In this document: positions 10,469 through 22,554 of the stretch, one piece after another
Layout of the letters: the number at the start of each line of letters is the position of its first letter
Position numbering within the stretch: position 1 is the first letter of the stretch
NCBI GenBank assembly: GCA_020465985.1
Contig: JAANYP010004240.1
Location: forward strand, 232,552-296,551
Reading direction: 5' to 3'
Origin: Centrapalus pauciflorus
Lineage: Eukaryota; Streptophyta; Magnoliopsida; Asterales; Asteraceae
Length of the DNA: 64,000 nucleotides
Position numbers and translations under genes: made by a program
Notes under the pieces: generated by a model
The model's database searches: none
What the model was told of the DNA's origin: nothing
What the model saw: the letters and a program-made list of their open reading frames with translations, nothing else

Positions 10469-12554
10469 TGTCAAGCCCACCCCTTACGGGGCAGTCCTGA
10501 ACGACTAGATCCCAAGGAGCAATACATCATCAATCAAAACTAAGATAGAATTAATAAAGTGCGGAATTAAAATAATTACAGAAAGTAGGATTATCTTACA
10601 ATAAGTTTAAAATTAAACTATTAAGGGCACAAGGAACTGATCTAGTACAAAACCACAATACTTGTCACTGCTTCTACCCAGACCACCACCATAACCATCC
10701 ATATTTGATACCAATTTCAGTTGAAGTAGTGGTCTAGTGACTTCCAATTCGGGCTTGCAGATCCTAAGGACTTGGTTCGGCTGGACTTTTTTCCTTTGAC
10801 TTTTCCTTTAAAAAGATTCAACAACAACTGTTCGCAGTTGGCTTAGTGAGATTATAGATTTAACAGTTAACATGCTATGACAATTTTAAGCGGAGACTTG
10901 ACTTTTGACTTTAAGCTCTGACTTTGACTTTAAGCGTGATTTTAGCAAGGCTGCCGCTATCAGCCGGACATTGTGAGACATAGGACTTAAGATCGGATGA
11001 TGTCTATTCCCACGCACGCGCTTTTAATTGTGGGGATCAGCCACATACTAGGCTAGCTACCAGTAAGACAAAGTGGGCGGACATCAGAGTAGACGTAATG
11101 ATAGACTGGCATACACTTACTCAGACTTGAATTGTGCTGAAGCATTTGAAAAGCATCGATAACAAGGCAATTGACTGAAAGCATTCAAATAATGAATCAA
11201 GATAGTAACAATAATATATATCCAAGACTAAGTCAGACTATAAAGACATGTGTGCAGGATGGTATATTAAAAGCTATCAGGATCCACAGGGCATCACCGT
11301 ACCAAGGTGTGCGCAGCTCACATTCTAGCTGAGCATATAGACTTTCAAATAAATCTAGAACAACAATATGTCTCACAGGAAGACAAGCATGTATACAGTT
11401 ATATCTATAACTCACAATTACTGGTTTTTAAGGCATGACTGTTGACTTTGACTTTCGCAAGCAGATTAAATGCACCACCTGAGTTATCTCAGGATTTAGC
11501 ATTTGACTTTACAGACATTAGCTTGGTTTTACTGGCCTTGACTTTATTGACTTTGGCTTTGAATTGCTTCACTAAGTTTGGCTTGGCTTTAATAACTTTA
11601 TCTTGACTTTTCTGGATTGACTTTACTGACTTTAGCTTTATTACATAGTTCAGATTTAGTTAAACTGTTAATTGTATGACAAATCAATTTTCATAAGCTT
11701 TTATTGACTTTACACATCTTAATTGTGTATTTCTATTGAATTCTCGGACTTTCTATAGCTTATGTATAGACTTATTCGTTTATTGACTTTTCGTGTCATC
11801 TCAGACTTTGTTGCGTTCATAATTAGGTTTATGACGTAACTCGACATAATTTTAATGACTTTCAAGCTTTTATCCATTTAATGGACATGTGTGACCTCAT
11901 TTGGTCTTTCTTTAGCTTTCATTTTCACTTTAAACTCAGATGAATGCATCTAATGACATAAAATGCTTAAACAAGCTATATAAGTTACAAATTCATTTGT
12001 TAGATTCATATAGTCAATTTATATACATTCATGACCTTTAATGCATAATAATGCCCTTATGACTTATAACATGTTTACAAGTGTCATTATTTTATAACAC
12101 TTACATTTGAATGTTCATACAATTTAACACATGCATGCTTCATAAATAATTAAATGTCATGACTTTATGCTAATTCCAAATTCACATTACACATGTTGCA
12201 TACTTATGGTTTTAAACTTATAGAATACACACACAATTACAATTTAACAACTTACTATATGAATCTATCCACTTGTTTATAAACTGAGACACACTTGAAT
12301 GCACCTACACATTTTAAATTAATTGAACTGTTGTTGCTGGACATTATTAATCACACATCTAGGCACACCAAATCTGGTTGTTCAATCCATACCAATACAA
12401 CATAAGTGAAAAACTTAATTTATATAAAATCATGTATGTATCGTTCTTATATTTGTTGCTGGTGCATGCTTATTAAATCAACCGAAACATACACACTTGT
12501 ATTTGATTTGTATATATAAATAAGCTACTACTTCTAATCTGCACATCACAAAAT
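10469..12554 (-). repeat. Gypsy 5' LTR (3' end defined, far end uncertain)
   Basis: On the minus strand the LTR ends GGGCTTGACA at 10469, next to the PBS. Extending rightwards there is no ORF; a CTTTGACTTT-type word recurs between about 10790 and 11640. The LTR start is not visible before the (TA)n array at 12555. A minus-strand LTR start, TGTAACATCCC, appears at 16536. The LTR may therefore span both regions, split by the foldback element, or there may be two different LTRs. Confidence 0.5.
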
Positions 12555-12712
<158 letters not shown>

Positions 12713-12771
12713 TTGGTTCCACAGCGTCCCCTCCAAAAGCCTGCGTATCCAGCGTACCCCACATAGACAAG

Positions 12772-13745
12772 GGTATTTTCGTAATTACAGCGACCATTCA
12801 GATTGCTTAATTCACCATTCACATTAATTGATCATTCACAACACTTATTTAACTATTTATACTTCTTTTACACTTATTTGATCATTCACATTACTTAATT
12901 GACCATTTACATTATATAAATGATCATCCACATTACTTAATTGACCATTCACATTATTTATATGATCATTCACATTATTTAATTGATCATTCACATTACT
13001 TAATTGACCATTCATATTACTTAATTGACCATTCACATTACTTAAATGATCATTCACATTACTTAATTAACCATTCACATTATTTAATTGACCATTCACA
13101 TTACTTAAATGGTCATTCACATTACTTAATTAACCATTCACATTACTTAATTGATCATTCACATTACTTAAATGAGCATTCACATTACTTAATTGACCAT
13201 TCACATTACTTAAATGATCATTCACATTATTTAATTGATCACTCACATTACTTAATTAATCATTCACATTACTTAATTGGTCGTTCACAACCCTTATTTA
13301 ACTATTAATACTTCTTGTACACTTATTTGATCATTCACAATAATTATTTAACTATTTACAATTCTTTTATTATTATTTGATCATTCACATCACTTAACTG
13401 ATCATTCACATTACTTAATTGACCATTCACATTAATTAAATGATCATTCACATTATTTAATTGATCATTTACATTACTTAATTAATCATTCACATTACTT
13501 AATTGATCGTTCACATTACTTAAATGATCATTCACATCACTTAATTGGTCATTCGCATTACTTAATTGATCATTCACAACACTTATTTGATCATTCACAT
13601 GAATTATTTGACCATTTACAGTATTTATTTCATCATTCACAATAATTATTGGACTTTTACACTTCTTCTACACTTATTTGATCATTCACAACACTTATTT
13701 GATCATTTACAATAATTATGTGATCATTCGCACTTTTTCTAAACT
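12772..13745 (-). repeat. Left minisatellite arm
   Basis: Tandem 21-bp units, consensus ATTCACATTACTTAATTGACC with TGATC/TGACC variants, occur more than 30 times with some longer variants (for example the ACTTCTTTTACAC spacer unit). The right arm carries the inverse complement. Confidence 0.9.
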
Positions 13746-14647
13746 TATTATAAATGATCAAATAATTAATGTGAATGATCAAATAAATACTATGAATGGT
13801 CAAATAATATTTGTGAATGATCAAATAAGTGTTGTGAATGATCAAATAAGTGTAGAAGAATTGTGAATGATCAAATAAGTGTTGTGAATGATCGTAAAAG
13901 TGTTGTGAATGATCAAATAAACGTAGAAGAAGTGTGAATGGTGAAGTAATTATTGTGGATGGTAAATAAGTGTAGAAGAACTGTAAATTGTCAAATAATT
14001 ATTGTGAATGGTCAAATACTTCATGTGAGGATCAAATAAGTGTTGTGAATGATCAATTAAGTAATGTGAATGGTCAATTAAGTAATGTGAATGATCAATT
14101 AAGTAACATGAATGATCAATTAATTATAAAAGAAGTGTAAATTGTTAAATAATTATTGTGAATGATCAAATAAATGTCATGAATGATCAAATAAGTGTAA
14201 AAAATTGTAAATAGTCAAATAATTCTTGTCAATGATCAAATTAGTGTTGTAAATGAACAATTAAGTAATGTGAATGATCAAATAAGTAATGTGAATGATC
14301 ATTTAAGTAATGTGAATGGTCAATTAAGTAATGTGAATGATTATTTAAGTAATGTGAATGCTCAATTAAGTAATGTGAAAGATTATTTAAGTAATGTGAA
14401 TGGTCAATTAAGTAATGTGAATGGTCAATTAAGTAATGTGAATGATCAGTTAGTCAAATAATTACTATGAATGATCAAATTAGTGTAAAAGAATTGTAAA
14501 TAGCCAAATAATTCTTGTGAATGAACAAATAAGTGTTGTGAATGAATAATTAAGTAATGTAAATGATCAATTAACTAATGTGAATGATCAATTAATGTGA
14601 ATGGTGAATTAAGCAATGTGAATGGTCGCTGCAATTACGAAAATACC
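13746..14647 (+). repeat. Right minisatellite arm
   Basis: Tandem units reading GATCAATTAAGTAATGTGAAT and variants, the inverse complement of the left arm. A transcript across 12772-14647 could fold into a hairpin close to 0.9 kb. Confidence 0.9.
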
Positions 14648-14799
14648 TTCCAGCTTAAAAAAAAGGGGGAGACGCATGAAGTTTCATTTTTTGATCACAA
14701 CCATTGATTTATTTAATCTTGTGGCTTTGGATGGGTACTCTTGGTGTACCACCCCTCCCTTAACCCGGAAATGCCACGTCAATACAATACACAGGTGGC

Positions 14800-16536
14800 A
14801 AAACTAACACAAGGCTTCCCAGATGATTCCCGATCCTTACACAAAACATAACAGTACTGATCAGATCATTACACAAAACTAACACAAGGCTTCCCAGATG
14901 ATTCCCGATCCCAGCTCATCAAGCACGGCTACTGATCCATCACTGATGCCCTGAAAATGGAAGACTCGAATACGTAAGCTCGAAAGCTCGTGAGTACTCG
15001 AGGGTTAGACTCTGCACAGAATACACATAACACACATACACATAGCACATACACGCAAGGCAATCTCTAGCTCGGTCCCTGGCAATCATCATCACAATAC
15101 AGGTATGAACACATAGCATGAGATCCCAAGCCCTGCACAGAATCACTGAAGGGGGACCCTTCCCCAGCTAACGACCGTGCGCACCGGTGGTTAGCTCACA
15201 CCCTGTAGCACGGGCGCGAACCGGCTACAGGCCCTGCTGTGTATACACGCCCCAAGGACTGTTAGGGACAGTCAACCCGCGCGATAACCCATCGCGAATC
15301 ACCGTCCGTATGGAACTCATCACGGACCCCGGACTGGATCTCATCTCATGCACATATATCACATACGTAAGGATAAAATGATACTTGTGGCTCGCGTCCC
15401 TGTCTCACACACATTGCACAATATACACATACACTAACAGCTACACAGCTACGACTCGCAAAAATGATCCCGGGTTTAAAAAGGACTCGGGTACTCACCT
15501 GGTCAATCCACTAATCTCGGAATCTCTGACTCGGCTCGGCTCGCTGACTTGTCCCTGAAATTACACAGATCCCAACTTGTTAACACAAATTCACGAACAC
15601 ATATCACAAACTCATAATGAACATGAACCCGACTCGAACTCAATTGCAATCTCAACAGGATCCCGAAAGCTTATTCCAAACCCGACCCAACAATCCTAAA
15701 CAGAACCCGACTCAATAAACAATCCAACGAAACTCCAAGAACCCGATCAAAACCCAACTCGAACCCAAACCAACCCGACGGAACCCCGACTCAAAAACAG
15801 CCCAAACGGAACCCAAATACCCCAAAAACCGGCTCCAGACCCTCCCCCTTCGATCACGCCCGCGCCCAGCCACCACGGCCGCGCCTCAATCCCGGTCGCG
15901 CCGCCCCCCATCGCGGCCGCGCTGACTGCTGTCTTCTTCCTTCCCTGCTCGACACCATGGCTGAACCAGGAGGTATCAAATCCTCCAAACTCGAATTCAG
16001 CCCCAAAAACACTCCCCAACTCATACATAACTTCACTATATTAGCTCAAAACTATTTCCACAACTATAACCACATATACACGAATTTAAGCCACAAATTG
16101 GAAGCTTTTTACCTCAAGAACTCAAAGAAGGAAGATGGAGATCAATTCTAACAATCAATCATCAATTATAGAGTTTCCTTGCTGCTGGAGCTTCATACAC
16201 ACACACAATACACACACTATCACACACACTCTTGGGTTTCCAAAATGAAAAAAGGGAAGTAAGAACGCACACATATGTTTTCACCTTTTTAACGGGTTCC
16301 GACCCGGTAACCCGAACCCGATACCCTCTTTTCACAATTAAAATCCATTTAACCCAATTAATTCCACGAACCCGATTATATAATTAATCCACTAAATTTA
16401 TAATCCGGAGACACGTAACTCACAAACCCGACACGTTTAATCCACTACTCGGGATTGCATTGGCCCAACACGATATTAATTATTTAAACATCCACTAAAA
16501 TAATTCCACGCAATTATCTTGAAAATGGGATGTTAC
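14800..16536 (-). repeat. Gypsy-type LTR sequence, minus strand
   Basis: The minus strand begins TGTAACATCCC at 16536, a common start of plant gypsy LTRs. The region is GC-richer than its surroundings, with CCCGAACCCG-type and CACACAC tracts and no convincing ORF. The left limit is uncertain. It could be the outer part of the LTR that ends at 10469. Nothing here is recognisable as a host gene. Confidence 0.4.
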
Positions 16537-16571
16537 ACTTGGTACAATGGATTTTTAAAGGGACTCTTTTG

Positions 16572-17066
<495 letters not shown>

Positions 17067-17125
<59 letters not shown>
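17067..17125. repeat. (TA)n microsatellite
   Basis: About 58 bases of TA followed by TATGTATGTATGCATGCATG. The next (TA)n tract begins near 17262 after a short unassigned segment. Confidence 0.95.
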
Positions 17126-17133
<8 letters not shown>

Positions 17134-17261
17134 CATGCATGTATATTGATTATAAGGAAATAAAGCTGTAACTTACTTTTAAGTCATACACATTTGTTGA
17201 CTCATATTCATAAAGTGAAAATAGGAAAAAGTTGTATTGAATCTGCATATACACATGTACA

Positions 17262-17303
17262 TATATATACATATACATATATATATATACATATATATAT
17301 ATA

Positions 17304-17373
<70 letters not shown>

Positions 17374-17377
17374 TATA
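17262..17377. repeat. (TA)n microsatellite, insertion target of element 2
   Basis: TA dinucleotides with ATACAT interruptions run right up to the 5' LTR. The array resumes at 31737, immediately after the 3' LTR, showing that element 2 landed in this microsatellite. Confidence 0.95.
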
Positions 17378-17732
17378 TGTTAGATTAATTATTTCGATCC
17401 TAGGAGTTATTTTGTAATATTTATTAACATTGTAATGTGTCTTGTATTTATTTCTATGTAATTTCTTTCTTATGTAATAGTGTAGGGGCCATTGTTGCCA
17501 AGTCTTGTAAGTTAATTAAATGAGCCTATAAAGGCTCCTAGGGTTGCTTTTTGACAATACACGGTTGACCTACATTTGAATCTTCTCTTGGAGCCGCCAC
17601 TGTTCTTCTATATTCACCAACATTCATATTGTCTTCTTTCTTATTAAAAACTCATTTATTGAGCTTGTTTCTTCATGTGTTTGATGAGAAAAACGTCAAG
17701 GTGCTGAATATATACGGGATTTCATAATAACA
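17378..17732 (+). repeat. 5' LTR of element 2
   Basis: Begins TGTTAGATTAATT and ends ATAATAACA. It is 355 bp, the same length as the 3' LTR, and no differences were found on reading the two side by side. A TATAAAG box lies at 17527-17533. Confidence 0.95.
17527..17533 (+). promoter_or_regulatory. LTR core promoter TATA box, element 2
   Basis: TATAAAG inside CCTATAAAGGCTCC, about 150 bases from the LTR start. Transcription would be expected to begin roughly 30 bases downstream, marking the U3/R border. The identical box in the 3' LTR is at 31531-31537. Confidence 0.6.
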
Positions 17733-17734
17733 AT

Positions 17735-17746
17735 TGGTATCAGAGC
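17735..17746 (+). other. Primer binding site of element 2
   Basis: TGGTATCAGAGC, two bases after the LTR, matches initiator-Met tRNA exactly over 12 bases. Confidence 0.95.
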
Positions 17747-18164
17747 TCAGAGGGGTGGATTTCAACTGATTACTTACGGAATCTGCTGGGTTGTGCATGT
17801 TCTTCGAAGTTCTTCAATATTCAACCGGTTAGATCTTCATTTTCCATGGTTTTTCGAGTTTCTTCTGTTATAATGGTTCTATAAACATCACATTATCATT
17901 ATATACTGATTTTAAACTCATTTACTTCCATATCTTTGTTAAAATCATCAAGAATCGACCATTTTGAAGCTTGAAAATATGGGTTTTTTAAGTGGGTTTT
18001 TCATGTGTTCATGCTAGTTTTAAGTGTTTTCTAGGTTGTTTTAAACTACCAAAAGTGTTTACAATAGTTTATAAATCATTTAGAACTGTTTTTTAGGCAT
18101 CAAAACTGATAAAAATCGATTTTTGTCTATTCTGCCTTAGAAAATCGTAAAAACCTGCTGTATT

Positions 18165-18735
18165 TCGGATTATATACTGTAGCATTTCGGACCATATAGG
18201 CACCAAATTCGGACCCCTCAACCATCCTAATTCGGACCACACTTAGGTGTATTTCGGACACCCTCTAAGCCAATTTCGGACCTTAATTCGGTCCAATCCG
18301 AACTTCGGACCATCCGAAGTTCAGGAAAGGCTTTCCATTTTTTACTTATTGGGACTTGTTCTTAAATTTTTTTAATTTCGGACCACACCATTTCGGACCA
18401 TCCGAATTCGGTCTTCTGTCCCTATTTCGGAACCATCAAATTTCGGCCATTTCACTGTTCATCCGAATTCGGTTCATCCGATTTCGGTCCATAGGTCCAT
18501 CCGAACTTAGGTCATCCGAAAAGCTCATCCGAATTACGACACATATCCGAATTTGGACCTTCATCCGGATTACTATACATCCGAAATTGGCCCATCCGAA
18601 GTCCAGTCATCCGAATTCTACCCATCCGACTCACTATTCATCCGAAATCACTTCATCCGAATTCGATTCCTCCATCCGAATCACTATTCATCCGAATCAC
18701 TGTTCATCCGAACTCATCACCCGAATTCAGAACAC
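18165..18735 (+). repeat. CCGAA/TTCGG motif array in the leader of element 2
   Basis: ATCCGAA and TTCGGACC words occur more than 20 times in about 570 bases, several fused into the palindrome CCGAATTCGG. The array precedes the gag ATG at 18815. The frame is open through part of the array, which extends the ORF artificially upstream. The same word array recurs at 27080-27592. Confidence 0.85.
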
Positions 18736-18814
18736 TCTGTTTTCCGTACAACCCATCTGTACTCAGTTTCCACCTCTAAGATCTCCACAATCTCAATCAG
18801 CACCTATACTCATA

Positions 18815-21800
18815 ATGTCTCGTGAAGCTCTTGTACTCGGATCTGAGAACAGACCACCTGTTCTCTATCCTGATGAATACGAACAATGGAAAGCCCGGTT
18901 CCTGAAATTCGTCGGAATGCAACCTCTCGGGAATATGATGCTTCAATCAATATCCGAAGGGCCCGTCATCTACTACAGAGAAATTGCTGCCAGACCCGAG
19001 GCTGATCCTCCTGTCCTAGCCTCCAAAGTCGAAAGAGAGCCGGCAAATGACGCCGAAAGGGATCGCCAGCATGCTGATAAGAGGGCAGAATATCTGATCT
19101 ATCAAGCCCTCCCCACTGATATTCTGGTAGGTGTAGACAGTAAAATGTCTGCAAAAGAAATGTGGGACGAGCTGGAAATCCAAATGCTGGGGGCAGATCT
19201 TGATGACCGTGCCAAAATTGAAGAGGCAAAGGCAAAGTTTTCAGAATTCCGCGCCAAAGACGGGGAATCTCTGCAATCCACGTTTACCAGGTTTTGTGCA
19301 GTCCTTAATGAATTGAATAAACTGCACATCAAAAAGGATCGGGATGACATAAACATCCAATTCTTTGCCGCCTTAGCCCCCGAGTGGCAGCTTGCATGTA
19401 GGGCAACGAAGAGAGTCTTGAACATCCCTGAGGTATCTATAAATGTCGTCTTTAAGGAGCTTAAGAAATATCAAGGCGATGTGGATCAACAGAAGCTGAT
19501 GGCAACTCAATTGGCCTCTCTACTGCTATCAGCCAACACAGGGTTGAAACCAAATGATTCCCTAGCCTTGATCACAAACACGCAGATTCCGACACCATCT
19601 TTTGCTCCTGGGTCTTCATCATCTCAGTACAGGTATGCTTCCCCTCCGCGTGAGGTCTATGATGAGGAGGAAGCCACGATTCAAGAACAGATTGCCTTGT
19701 GGACCAACCGTCTCCAACAACGACGGTTCTCCAACAAGACCAACAACCAACTCCGATATGACACTGGTCCTCGGAGGTACTCCGATGATAGAAGGGATGA
19801 CAGACGCGATGACTATCGCAGGGACGACTACCGCAGAAATGATAGAGACGATCGCCGGTATGATGACAGACGCGACTATCGCGATGATCGCCGTTATGAC
19901 AGGCGTGACGAAAGGCGAGATGACAGGAGAGAGGAAAGGAGAGAGGACAGGCGGGACGATCGTAGGGATGATCGTCGGGATGACCGCCGGGAAAGGAGGC
20001 GTGATGACAGCCGTGAGCACCGCCGGGCCGACAAGAGGCCGGCGGAAAGAAGAGAGGAGAAGCCAAGAGCAGACGAGCCAAAGGCTACTGATGAACGTCT
20101 CTGCTACAAATGTGGCAAACCGGGCCACTTTGCTAGGGAATGCAAGAACAATTTTGAGAGAGACGTTGCATATTACGAAAGAAAGCTCGAGGCTGCAAAG
20201 ACGAAGTCGGATGCATTGGCCCTCGTCGCCCAGGAGGATTACTGGGATGCTGAAGATTCTAACGACGAGGATGACAATGGCAAAAATTGCTATATGGTTG
20301 ATCGTCAGGGGTTGGAGATTTGTGCTGCTGTCACTGCTGCAAATTCAGACACTGCTGCTGAGGGGAAGGCAATGAAACATCCACCAGCATGTCTGATGGC
20401 TACAACCGACGATCCCGAATGCTCCACATCCGGCTCAGAGTCCAGTGAGGTATATTCCTATTACATTCCTGCACATGTAAATAAATTATTTGTAGATAAT
20501 GAATGTACACTACACACACAAATACTTGATCTACAAGATAGATTAAAAGCTGAAACTGCAAAGTGTGTACAGGCGGAACATCAAGCTCATATTTTGAAAG
20601 AATCATCTGAATTATATCATGCAAAATGGTTAACTAATCATAATGTTATAAAACAGATGTTGATAGAAAAAGTAGATGTTCAGGATAGGAATATATACCT
20701 TGAATCTTGCATGGAAACGCTTTCAAAAGAAAAACTCTCTTTAAAAGAAGAAATTTCTGTTCTTACAAAACAATTAGATGTGGTAAATATGGAAAATATA
20801 GACAGTTTAGAAAAATACAAAATGATTGAAGAAGAAAGGATAAGTTTGTACGCAAGAATAAAGACCCTTGACGATGCATTTTTGAAAAGGGGTCAAACAG
20901 AACAAACTATCCATTTAAATCAGCCCAAAGAAACTAGGTTTTACCATTCTAAACAGGGAATTGGTTTTAAAAATCCTAAATATTTGGAAAAAGCACAAAA
21001 TGTCTTACCTGTATTTTATGACATGAATTATATGGGAGCCGGTATTAAATCTTTCTTTTTTGAGTCATCAAAAGAAGTTTTAAACCAAGAAAATGAGAAA
21101 CGTGTTGCGCGTAAAGATAAAGAAATTTCTTTTCATTATGAAGAACTTAACGAGAGTTATTCTTCTAGAGTACCCACTTTAGAGGAAGATCTCTCGTCAA
21201 CTTATTCAGAAACTGAATTGAACACTGAAACTGAAAAATCAAATCCTCAACTTTATATTCCTGCAAAAGTTCTTCAACAACAAATCATTGTTTTAGAAAA
21301 GGAATTGAAGTCGTCTCAAGAAAAAGCACTTGATCTTCAAGATGCTCTTTTTAAGAGAGAAGAAGAATTGATAAATCAATCTTTTCAACAAACTGTGGAA
21401 GTCACTGTCTACAGAGAAAATTTTGAAATAGTTTCACAACGATTGAAAGATCTTTCAAAACAACAAACACTTTCTCATTCTCTAAAAATTCCATGTATGT
21501 CATCAGATAAAGGTAAGGCTACAGCTGAAACTTCTTCTATCTTTGTCAAAGGTGAGTGCACAAATGCTTTCAAGAATGAGGTTTCTAAAAAGACTCAGAT
21601 AAAATCCAAGTCTTTTAAGAAACCCACTCACCTCCAAAAAGAAAAGTCTGTCAAGTCTAAATCTTCCATGCTTACTGACTCTAATCGTTTTGTTCCTACA
21701 GATCATATAAGGAGAGTCCCAAAAACCACCATGCAGGATTTTTCAAGTTTTTTTGTGAAGAAGGCTTTAATGCCATGTGAATTTGTTTCTAGAGATAGGA

Positions 21801-22285
21801 TGTCTGTAATCTCTAAAGACAATTTGTGTAACCAAGTGTGTGACAATGTTTGTAATGATGTACCGAATTCTACTATTTCATTAAAGTACTCTTTCAAGGA
21901 TTTGTTTAATCTATGTCCAACTAAATATAGACGACAGGTTCCTGAAATGAATGCTTTTGTGCCTTATCCTGTTAAACGTATTCGGAAAAAGAAAACTAAA
22001 AATAGTGCATCATCGGCCACAAACAAAGTTGAGACATGTCTGTTGCCAAGGCCCAAAACCAAAGCAACGGTCAAGAAGGTCTCATCAAGACAAAAACCGA
22101 AGGCAATTTCAGCGCCTAAGGTTCCAAAACCCAATAAATCCAATCTTCAATGGATTCCAAAGGGTTGTGCATCTAGACCACACACAAATGCTAGTTGGGT
22201 TTCTAAATCTGTACACGTGCCATATAAATCTGGAATTCCTAACAAAAAGGGACCCATATTGAGGTGGGTACCCAAGGTTGTGTGA
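18815..22285 (+). CDS. gag: Gag of element 2 (capsid/nucleocapsid, 1156 aa)
   Basis: The start chosen is ATG 18815, giving MSREALVLGSE, because the open frame upstream merely translates the motif array. Residues about 1-250 form the capsid-like copia Gag domain (YEQWKARFLKF, then an MWDELE region). About 327-423 is a striking Arg/Asp-rich low-complexity tract. Residues 430-443 are a CCHC zinc knuckle, CYKCGKPGHFAREC, for RNA binding. About 565-710 and 830-930 are coiled coils rich in Lys/Glu heptads. A conserved block around 715-750 contains GFKNPKYLEKA. The C-terminal 150 residues are very basic and end in WVPKVV. The length is far above a simple copia Gag and typical of Sireviruses. Gag packages the RNA in cytoplasmic virus-like particles. 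The frame is uninterrupted. Confidence 0.9.
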   Translation: MSREALVLGSENRPPVLYPDEYEQWKARFLKFVGMQPLGNMMLQSISEGPVIYYREIAARPEADPPVLASKVEREPANDAERDRQHADKRAEYLIYQALPTDILVGVDSKMSAKEMWDELEIQMLGADLDDRAKIEEAKAKFSEFRAKDGESLQSTFTRFCAVLNELNKLHIKKDRDDINIQFFAALAPEWQLACRATKRVLNIPEVSINVVFKELKKYQGDVDQQKLMATQLASLLLSANTGLKPNDSLALITNTQIPTPSFAPGSSSSQYRYASPPREVYDEEEATIQEQIALWTNRLQQRRFSNKTNNQLRYDTGPRRYSDDRRDDRRDDYRRDDYRRNDRDDRRYDDRRDYRDDRRYDRRDERRDDRREERREDRRDDRRDDRRDDRRERRRDDSREHRRADKRPAERREEKPRADEPKATDERLCYKCGKPGHFARECKNNFERDVAYYERKLEAAKTKSDALALVAQEDYWDAEDSNDEDDNGKNCYMVDRQGLEICAAVTAANSDTAAEGKAMKHPPACLMATTDDPECSTSGSESSEVYSYYIPAHVNKLFVDNECTLHTQILDLQDRLKAETAKCVQAEHQAHILKESSELYHAKWLTNHNVIKQMLIEKVDVQDRNIYLESCMETLSKEKLSLKEEISVLTKQLDVVNMENIDSLEKYKMIEEERISLYARIKTLDDAFLKRGQTEQTIHLNQPKETRFYHSKQGIGFKNPKYLEKAQNVLPVFYDMNYMGAGIKSFFFESSKEVLNQENEKRVARKDKEISFHYEELNESYSSRVPTLEEDLSSTYSETELNTETEKSNPQLYIPAKVLQQQIIVLEKELKSSQEKALDLQDALFKREEELINQSFQQTVEVTVYRENFEIVSQRLKDLSKQQTLSHSLKIPCMSSDKGKATAETSSIFVKGECTNAFKNEVSKKTQIKSKSFKKPTHLQKEKSVKSKSSMLTDSNRFVPTDHIRRVPKTTMQDFSSFFVKKALMPCEFVSRDRMSVISKDNLCNQVCDNVCNDVPNSTISLKYSFKDLFNLCPTKYRRQVPEMNAFVPYPVKRIRKKKTKNSASSATNKVETCLLPRPKTKATVKKVSSRQKPKAISAPKVPKPNKSNLQWIPKGCASRPHTNASWVSKSVHVPYKSGIPNKKGPILRWVPKVV

Positions 22286-22554
22286 TCTTAATGCAGATGG
22301 TTCTTGGTTACTTCTGATCAAGACCCGTGCTTCAAAGAAATGGCTTCTAGTTACCTTAGACTAGGACCCGTTCTTTTGCTTGTCGGTTGTGCTTAAACCG
22401 ACACGTTTGGCTTCTGTGCACACAGCCCAGGACCCAGTCTTAACTCATCATGTTTTCTGAACATCTCGATTCAGAACACGGTTTGATTGTGAATTAAAAA
22501 TGGATGTGTTTGAATACATATAGTTTTCATTATATGAATTTATGTGTTTTTCAG
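22277..22554 (+). other. Candidate gag-pol intron of element 2
   Basis: Gag stops at 22283-22285 and pol starts in another frame. A GT at 22277 after a complete codon and a TTTTTCAG acceptor ending at 22554 would remove 278 nt, including the gag stop. That would join gag to pol in phase 0, immediately before the protease. Decayed element 5 keeps the same sites (57721-57997, 277 nt). The donor AAG|GTTGTG is weak. Frameshifting or separate translation are alternatives. Confidence 0.45.

Noticed and set aside
12772..14647. CRISPR-like array of short repeats
   Set aside because: Units are contiguous and degenerate, have no unique spacers, are inverted around a centre, and the DNA is plant.
14940..15420. 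Host gene exon in the GC-richer segment
   Set aside because: No sustained ORF, no recognisable motif and no splice-consistent series; the context is gypsy LTR.
18356..18814. N-terminal extension of gag from an upstream ATG
   Set aside because: The extension is the translation of the ATCCGAA word array; ATG 18815 begins the recognisable Gag domain.
19572..20128. Long frames antisense or in other frames to the Arg/Asp tract of gag
   Set aside because: Repetitive codon pattern opens several frames at once; no independent motif.
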